Shown here one piece after another: positions 57,100 through 64,000 of a stretch of DNA of 64,000 nucleotides. A program made the position numbers and the translations under genes. This stretch comes from Dendrobium chrysotoxum (lineage: Eukaryota > Streptophyta > Magnoliopsida > Asparagales > Orchidaceae). The stretch covers positions 24,106,932 to 24,170,931 of the forward strand of contig CM034313.1 in NCBI GenBank assembly GCA_019925795.1, read 5' to 3'. Positions within the stretch are counted from its first letter, which is position 1. Each line of letters starts with the position of its first letter. A model generated the notes under the pieces. It was not told the DNA's origin. It ran no database searches and saw nothing but the letters and a program-made list of their open reading frames with translations.

Positions 57100-58998
57100 G
57101 GAATAGGACCTTTTAGTTATGGTTTGCTGCAGCTTTTGGTGGTGGTGGGATGGCTGTGGCTACTTTTTGGTCCTTCTATCCCCTTACTGTTATTATGAAA
57201 ATCTGGTTTGCATTTATCCTTTGTGCATCTTGCTGCTTGTTTGGGTTATTGTTTTTGGTTTAGTTCAGTTGGAGAGCTGCTGTAGGGTTTTAATTTCGTC
57301 CACTTCTTTTCCAAATAATCATTGATCGGTCTTCCTTATGTTAGAAGGGAATGATTGTGTTTGTTTTTGCAATTTGAGTTTGTTGCTTGGGCCTCTTGGT
57401 AACTGTTTTAGTGCTTCTAGCAATGATTATTTCGTTATGAATTACAGCCCTAATCCCAATTGCTGCTCTTCTCTTCTTTCTCCTTGCTTGGGTGGGAGAG
57501 GGAGTTGTCATTTGGTGTATGTTGGCTTGCTTCAGTTTTTTACTTTTCTGATCTGGCAATGTCATTGTTTATTTGGGCTGGATAGGGTGTGTTACTCTTG
57601 GAATTGGGAAGATTTTATTTCATCTGCAGTGTGGTATTTTAACTGGAGTCTGAGTTTCTTTTATGGGGCTAATGTTATCAAGATCGAGTGGAGTGGCATC
57701 TGCTCCTGCAATTATGTTTGTAGGGTTTTGCATTATTCTCTTCGGGTTTTCCTGAGAATTGAGTGGCAGCTGGGATGTTGGCTTTATGATTGCACGGATA
57801 CTACCTACCTGAGCCAGAATCGGGGTCTGGAATGGTTTTTGGTCTTTCTTGGCAAGCTTTTTAGTCTTATTAAATGCTTGAGGTGCTGTTGTGTTCTTTT
57901 GATTGATACCTTTAATGTTCTCTTTATACCTGATAATTTTTATCATTGCTATATCCGATTTGAGAGCTTCCTTTTACCTTGTACTCATATCTGTGGCCCT
58001 TTTCTAATCAGAAGTTGTGAGTGGTTAAGTCAGTTTGATAGTGGCGGCTTTGTTTACTGTTTGGTTTCTCCTTCTGCTTTCCTGATACATTCTGGTAGCA
58101 TCATTGCTCGGTTTTTGGCTGGGCTTGCTGGCCTTAATTCAATTTATGGTTGTGTGGATAGACAGTTACTTCAAGGGTGGATCAGTAATATTTATGGTGT
58201 TGATTATTTCATTGTTAATATCTGCTTGTATCTGAATCCATTCCATTTGCATATTATAGATTACTATGTGACTTTGCCTAGTTTGGAGTTTGGTTATTTG
58301 GCTCGTTGGGGTTTTTTCCTTTGGATGGCCCTTCCTTTTTTTTTATATGTTTTTTCTATCCATTTAGGAAGTCCTGCTATTGCTATTATGAATATTTACT
58401 GTGTTTGTCTTTATTGGTGGAAATTTATTTGATTATTTCCTTTTGCAGATTTTACAACTTATAGTTCTCTAATTGCTTATGGATGAACTGATCAAACAGT
58501 TTTTGGATGCATGTTTTTCTCTTGTAATAATTATTTTTTGCAGGATAAAAGGGATTTTGATCTTGTTGGCAAGCAAGCAATTTTTTGCAAGAAGATTGTG
58601 CTGAATGGTTATTTTATGATATTTCTTTTTTGGGTGCAGTCTCCTTGTCGCCCTAGAATGTTATTAGGTGATTTTGTACCTTTTAGTCGAGGGAACCATC
58701 AGCTTCTAGGTTTTATTTTGTCTTTTTTTATATCTCTGATGAGCAGTAGTTAGCTGAAGGTCCCTTTAAGGACTTCGTAATCCTTTTTTTCTATTAACGC
58801 ACAGGTCCCCATTCTCAGCCATTCCAACGTCTATTTTCTCTTTCATCATTGCGCTCTACTTCTTTGGAGGCGTGGTTCTTCCTGTTCTCCGGGTGCGATC
58901 TATTTGGTTTGTGGTCTTAAATAGTGTTTTTGGTTTCATTTTTTCATCTTTGCTCCTAGGGCCTTTTGGCCTTGAGGTTTTGTTTGTTTTTTTGTCTG
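57100..58998 (+). other. L1 5' untranslated region with long accidental-looking frame
   Basis: The T/G-rich sense strand gives an open frame of 364 codons at 57338-58432. One stop at 57323-57325 separates it from an in-frame stretch beginning at 57119. The deduced chain is rich in Phe, Leu, Cys and Trp, has no domain I know, and shows no expected start context. The element at 22.1-23.9 kb has similar composition. I treat it as untranslated leader, with T-richness explaining the lack of stops. Confidence 0.5.
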
Positions 58999-60463
58999 AT
59001 GGCTTCCGGTCCGTCAAATGTCTCGCCAAATCCTTGGGGTAATCCTCCTGTGGCTTCGGAGGCTCCTAAGTTTGGTTTCCTTGATGGAAATGGTAACACA
59101 TCTACCCATAAATCTTGATCCTTTCGTGATGTTTTGGTGGGTGGGTCATCTTCGAATGAGCAAAGTTTTTCTTTTATGAAATCCTCGGTTACGGGGTTTC
59201 CATCTTTACAAATTGCTGATGAAAATATTGTGAAACTTGCTGCTTCTTACCATTTTACTTTAGTTGGGAAGTTTTCTATCTGTAGGCCTAACCTTGATGC
59301 CATTCGGCACTTCTTTACTAACTTGAAACTATCTGGTGTTTTTGATTGGCTTGTTAAATGCTCGTCACACTGCTTTCAACTATCTGATGATTTGGATTAT
59401 AACTGTGTTTTTGCTAGAAGAACTTATTACATAAATAATTGTCAAATGCGTTTGTTGAAATGGTCGCCTAATTTTGATATTAAAGAAGAATCTCCTATAG
59501 TCCTTATTTGTATTTCTTTCCCCAACTTACGATTACATTTTTTTTAATCCTCACATGTTACATACTTTCGGTTCAATTTTTGGTAGACCACTGCAATCGA
59601 ACCAAGCCACTACCGCTCGGTCTAGACCTTCAGTTGCTAGGATTCTTGTGGAAGTGGATATCACTAAGAAGCATCCTAAAGAAATTTGGCTTGGTTCTGA
59701 AAAATAAGGCTATTTACAGAAAGTGGAATTTGAAAACGTCCCGGATTTTTGTGTGCATTGCAAGGTCCATGGACATTCTTTTATTGATTATTTTGTGGCC
59801 CATCCGATTCTTAAGAAGTATATCAAGAGCTCTAAGCTTATGGTGGAATCTAATGATGGGGAACCATCACATAAAGAAACTCCTTTTCTAAATCATGATG
59901 ATTCTTAGAATATGAATATTGAGGAACCTAAGGCTTGTGGTAATGACATAGAGACTGAACCTTCTGAAGAATCCATTAGGAAAGTAGAAAACTTGAATGT
60001 GGGCAATAAGGATATGGTTGAGGGACTTGATGTTGCTGATTCGGTTGTGCCATTAGGAGGGGTAAAATCGGATGTGGAGAAGAATCAGGATGGGGAGGAT
60101 AACAATATGATTGAAAATGTTGAGGATAAGTTAGAATATCAAAAGCAATGTGCTCTAAACCAGGATACTGGGGATTATGATGCTACAAATGCAGAGAAAT
60201 TAGTCAAGAACCATACTTTATCTATTAATGACAAGGTGGATACTATGGAGGGTGAAATTGGGGCTCATGAGTCTTTCTTCCCTAAGGTTTCTCAAGAGGG
60301 TAATAACAATATCTCTATGTCATCGCTAGATGGGATTGCCAAGAATTGTTAGGAAGCTTTTATAAAAGTTGCCAAAAAGAAAAATAAGGCTATAAAAAAT
60401 CAGACAAGTATTACCCCTAGGACCACCAGAGCTTCAAATGCTTCACCTTTCATTAATGTTTAA
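58999..60463 (+). pseudogene. L1 ORF1 (DUF4283 and CCHC-type), damaged
   Basis: ORF1 of plant L1 elements is the RNA-binding partner of ORF2. The frame starts ATG 58999 (MASGPSNVSPNPWGN) and hits a TGA at 59116-59118. It continues in the same phase through a DUF4283-like region (LVGKFSICRPNLDAIRHFF, GVFDWLVKC), then changes phase near 59540. The second phase has FGRPLQSNQATTARSRPSVA, ILVEVDI, and the zinc knuckle FCVHCKVHGHSFIDYF, whose final Cys is Tyr. A Glu/Asp/Asn-rich tail follows with stops near 59906 and 60350, ending at 60461-60463. Three or more nonsense changes and one frameshift make it non-functional. Confidence 0.75.
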
Positions 60464-63400
60464 AGCTCTTGTGTGGAATATAAGGGGTGTGGGGGATTCT
60501 TTGTCCAAGGACAGAGTTAAGAATTTGTGCAGGATTCATGATATCAATTTGCTTGTTTTAATTGAGCCTTTAATTTCTTCTGTTAAACTTGATTTAGTTC
60601 ACAGAAAACTTGGTTTTGATTCGGCCGTTGGTAATTGTACTAATAAAATCTGGATCTTTTGGAAGCATTTTATTTCTTTAGATATTATTATGGATTTATC
60701 TCAAGTGGTACATACTAATATTAAAGTTTTTCAGCTTTCTTGTTTTTGTTCTTTTGTTTATGCTTCCTATTCTAGATTTGGTAGGAAGACTCTTTGGAAA
60801 CAAATTATTGATTTTGCCATGAATTATAAGGCTCCTTGATTGGTTGGTAGTGATTTTAACACGGTTACCAATGCTGGTGAAAGAATTGGGGGGGTAATTC
60901 TCCTAATTTTTTTGCCATGGAGGATTTTAATGATATGATTTTGAGTTGTAACTTACATGATATTGATTTTTCTGGAAATGTTTTTGCTTGGAACAAAGGT
61001 ACTATGTGGCAAAGACTTGATCGTATTCTTTTTAATGATCTTTGAATTTCAACCTATCAGATGACACACATTGAGAACTTAACCAGAACTTTGTTTGATC
61101 ATTTTCCTTTATTATTAAGCATTTTTATGAATAGTAGAAGTATTTATCAACCATTTAGATTCCAAAATATGTGGCTTCTTGATGATACATTTTTCAATAT
61201 TTTACAAAGTAATTGGCATGCTCCTCTTTTCCCTTCTGATAATGTTGGGGGTATGACTAGATTATGATTTAAACTTAAGAGGCTTAAATAGAAATTATCA
61301 TGGTGGAATAAATGTGTTTTAAGAATATCTTTACCAATATTTTGCAAGCTGAACATAATGTGGACCTGGCTGATAATGCTTTCATGCAAAGCTCTTTTTT
61401 GAGAACTTATGTGCTCTTAATGAAGCTAAGAGTAACTTGTCCAAACTTCAAGAAAAAGAAGAGGCCTACTGGAGATAAAAGACATCTACTAAATTCCTTG
61501 TTGAGGGTGATCGTAATACAAGTTATTTTCATAAGATTGCTAACCACAAAATGGTGGTTAGTTACATTCACAAAATTACTACTCCTGATGGTTCTCATAA
61601 TGATGATCCTTGTTTGATCTATAATTCTGGCACTCAGTATTTTAACAATACTTTCAACAAAGATTTTTGTCCTAATTTGAATATTGATTGTTCTTTTATT
61701 CCTTCTATCATTTCTAAGGACGATAATGTTTTTTTTACTAGATTCCTTTTGAGGAGGAAATTTGGGATACTATTAAAGGTATGAACACCGACTCTGTTGC
61801 TGGCCCTAATGGTTTCACCACTAAGTTTTTTCAAAAGCCTTGGCCTATTATTAAAGGTGATTTAGTCGATGCGGTGATTGATTTATTTTTGGGTAATCCC
61901 TACCTTAAGTTTTTCACTTCAACCTCTATTGCTTTAATCCCTAAGAACACTGTCATTAACTTTTGGAACGATTTTCATCCTATTAGTCTTTGTTCTTTTT
62001 TAATAAGCTTATTGCCAAATTAATCATGGGGAGGCTAGTTTCTTTCTTACTTAAACTTATTTTCTTGTAGCAAACTGGTTTTGCTAAAAGTAGGTCTATC
62101 TTTGATAATGTTGTGCTTGCTCAAGAATTAGTTTATGATTTACATATTAACATTACTGGTGGTAATATTATCTTTAAGGTTAACATCACCAAAGCTTATG
62201 ACAACTTGAATTGGGAATTTCTTTATATTATGCTTAGGCTTTTTGGGTTCAACTTGAATTTCATTAACCTTATTAAGAATAGTATTGAGAATAGTTTCTT
62301 TTCTGTTATTATTAATGATAAATAACATGGTTACTTCAAGTCCTCTCATGGGCTTAAGCAGGGGCCCTTTATCTCCTGCTCTTTTCATCATTATTGTGGA
62401 ATATTTATCTAGAGGTCTTAATGAGTTATTTAAGTCTCATCCGAATATGCAATTCAGAACTAAAGGTGGCCTCCCTATTACCCCTTTGAGCTTTGCTGAT
62501 GATTTTATTATCTTTACTAATGGATCTATTAAAATGCTTAACATCCTCTTCAGATTCCTTAATAAATTTCAGCTTGCTAGTGGTTTAATGTTCAACCAAT
62601 CCAAGAGTTATTTTATTCCTGCTAATTCTACATCTCCTTTGAGAATTCTGATGATTGAAAACAAGTTTGGTCTTGCTAGGAAAAATTTACCCATGAAATA
62701 TTTGGGTACTCCTATTTTCAAAGGTAGGAAGTGTTCTTATTTATTTGATGATATTTTCACTAGCATTCACAAGAAACTTTCTACTTGGGCCCTTAATTTC
62801 CTTTCTTAAGGTGGTAGATTAGTGTTGATTAAACATGTTTTATGTTATATACCGATTTATCTTTTTCATACTCTATGTCCTACTTTAAGTGTTTGCAATA
62901 GGATGGAGAGGCTTTTCAATTAATTTTTTTGGGGTGCTAAAGATGGTAAGCAAACTATTTTGTTGGCCTCTTGGTCTAATTGTTTTGGGGTTATTGTGGA
63001 AGGTAGATTAGGCTTTAAGAGTTTCAAAGATATGTCGCAAGCTTTCTGCCACAAGCTTTGATTTGCCATAAGATCTAAGAAAAGTTTGTGGGCTAATTTT
63101 ATGATCTCCAAATATTGTGTTGGTAAACACCCTCTTAATTGTTATTTCAAACAACGTGATTCTTTTAATTGGAAAAGACTTGGCTATATTAAGTGGGAGG
63201 CTAAGCAATTCATCCAATGGGGTATTGGTGTTGGGAATATCTTCTTTTGGCAGGACAATTGGTTAGGGAATTTTTCTATTGATAACCTTTCGAATATCCA
63301 CTCCACTTCTGCTTGCAAAGTTAAGGATTTTATTGAAGATGGATTATGGAATGTGAACTTGCTTGTTAATTATGTTCCTGAGTTTATTATTAATCTTATC

Positions 63401-63999
63401 CTTAATATCCCCATTTATTTAGAGGTTGAAGATTGCATCTTGTTTAACCTCTCTAATGATGGCAACTTTGCTCTGAAGCAGGTCTTGAACTCTATCAGGC
63501 AAGTTCATTCTAAAGCTTTGTGTTATTCAGCTATTTTGGCATGGTAGCATTCCTTTATCTTACTCTATTCTTATGTGGAGGATGTTACATAATTATTTAC
63601 CTCTGGACTCTATCTTATTAAAAAAGGTTTTCACATGGTTTCTAAATGCCAGTGATGCTATCATGTTGAAAATATTAGCCATGTCTTTATACAAGGCCCT
63701 ATTGCTATGCGTGTTTGATTATATTTTGATAACATGTTTAATGTTCAGTCCTCTAGTACTTATACTTCTATTACTGATTATTTGAATGATTGGTTTGTTC
63801 CAACTCATGGGCATATTAGGAATGTTTTACCTGTCATTATATGTTGGTTTTTGTGGAGGAGCAGGAATGAGGCTAAGCATGAGGAGATCAAAATGAATGC
63901 ATTGCACATTATTTCTAAAGTTAAGGACAAAATTTTACACCTATTTATTGCTAGATTATTGAATGTTAATTCTTTTAAAGGTTTTTATAATGTTGCTAT
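60456..63999 (+). pseudogene. L1 ORF2 (endonuclease, reverse transcriptase, zf-RVT), damaged and cut by window end
   Basis: It starts at ATG 60456, inside the end of ORF1. Endonuclease signs are KALVWNIRGVG, LLVLIEPLISS and GSDFNTVTNAGERIGG. Then come LVEGDRNTSYFHKIANHK near 61500, and reverse transcriptase blocks AGPNGFTTKFFQK, STSIALIPK, NIIFKVNITKAYDNLNW and GLSRGPLSPALF. The catalytic SFADDFIIF is near 62494. After SKSYFIPAN and MKYLGTPIF come FFWGAKDGK, NIFFWQDNWLGNF and a zf-RVT-like part with MWRMLHNYLPLDSILLKKG. ICWFLWRSRNEAKHEE is at about 63840. Stops are at 60837 and elsewhere, and phase changes lie near 60890, 61310, 61450, 61780, 62020, 62320 and 63560. Catalytic FADD is still present, but the protein cannot be made whole. 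Confidence 0.85.
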
Positions 64000-64000
64000 T

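Larger units (their letters stand above)
57100..63999 (+). mobile_element. L1-type LINE, long copy running off the window
   Basis: 5' UTR about 57100-58998, ORF1 58999-60463, ORF2 from 60456 to the window edge, still coding at 63999. The copy keeps its whole protein order but has several stops and frame shifts, so it is inactive. The left boundary is set by a change from AT-rich repeat DNA to T/G-rich sequence and is approximate. Confidence 0.8.

Noticed and set aside
57338..58432. 364-codon frame as a host gene
   Set aside because: It sits in the leader of an L1 element, is biased to Phe/Leu/Cys/Trp by T-richness and has no recognisable domain. It is kept only as a low-interest finding.

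Overview
The window is nuclear DNA of a flowering plant. The evidence is plant-type L1 LINEs with a DUF4283/CCHC-type ORF1, plant RTE-type LINEs ending in (TTG)n, Ty3/gypsy elements of Tat and chromovirus type, Ty1/copia remnants, short TIR elements and one PLS-class pentatricopeptide-repeat (PPR) gene. The species cannot be named from sequence alone. Almost everything is transposon-derived. The only convincing host gene is the PPR gene at 32.76-34.04 kb, minus strand, and its 5' part is missing.

Layout. 1-3.19 kb: AT-rich with degenerate repeats. 3.19-10.85 kb: a 5'-truncated L1 split by a 6.5-kb gag-only Tat-like LTR element; the split is marked by a 5-bp duplication, and the 5' LTR is a 1.1-kb module repeated three times. 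11.0-11.4 kb: hAT-like non-autonomous element with an 8-bp duplication. 12.0-12.7 kb: RTE fragment. 12.8-18.4 kb: copy 1 of a roughly 5-kb noncoding repeat family with a fixed module order. 18.86-21.42 kb: a young RTE LINE with a 719-codon open RT frame and a perfect 17-bp duplication, inserted into a small TIR element. 22.1-23.9 kb: L1-like noncoding insertion on the minus strand. 24.1-25.5 kb: more copies of the small TIR element. 27.2-29.35 kb: dead gypsy RT and copia RT/RNase H. 30.3-32.0 kb: a 571-bp unit in three nearly identical tandem copies.

32.76-34.04 kb: PPR exon. 34.5-39.7 and 40.99-45.8 kb: copies 2 and 3 of the noncoding repeat, in the opposite orientation to copy 1, separated by 1.26 kb that holds a 43-bp RTE stub with a perfect 18-bp duplication. 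45.8-46.3 kb: copia LTR and RNase H end, minus strand. 47.4-50.0 kb: chromovirus LTR, chromodomain and integrase remnant, minus strand. 50.05-50.87 kb: tandem repeat of about 168 bp. 51.06-52.41 kb: partial copy 4 of the noncoding repeat. 52.8-57.1 kb: LTR-like and low-complexity DNA with another RTE fragment. 57.1-64.0 kb: a long L1 (5' UTR, ORF1, ORF2) running off the window.

The most interesting unexplained signal is the noncoding repeat family. It combines a terminal TATA-bearing GC-rich segment, a GA tract, a long TAATTA-rich tract, an array of short hairpins whose loop is AATAAA (stem CACGCGC/GCGCGTG, changed on both arms in one copy), and 148-bp tandem repeats. No protein domain was recognised in it. 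I could not run searches or alignments. Family names rest on motif recognition by eye, and boundaries without a target duplication are approximate.
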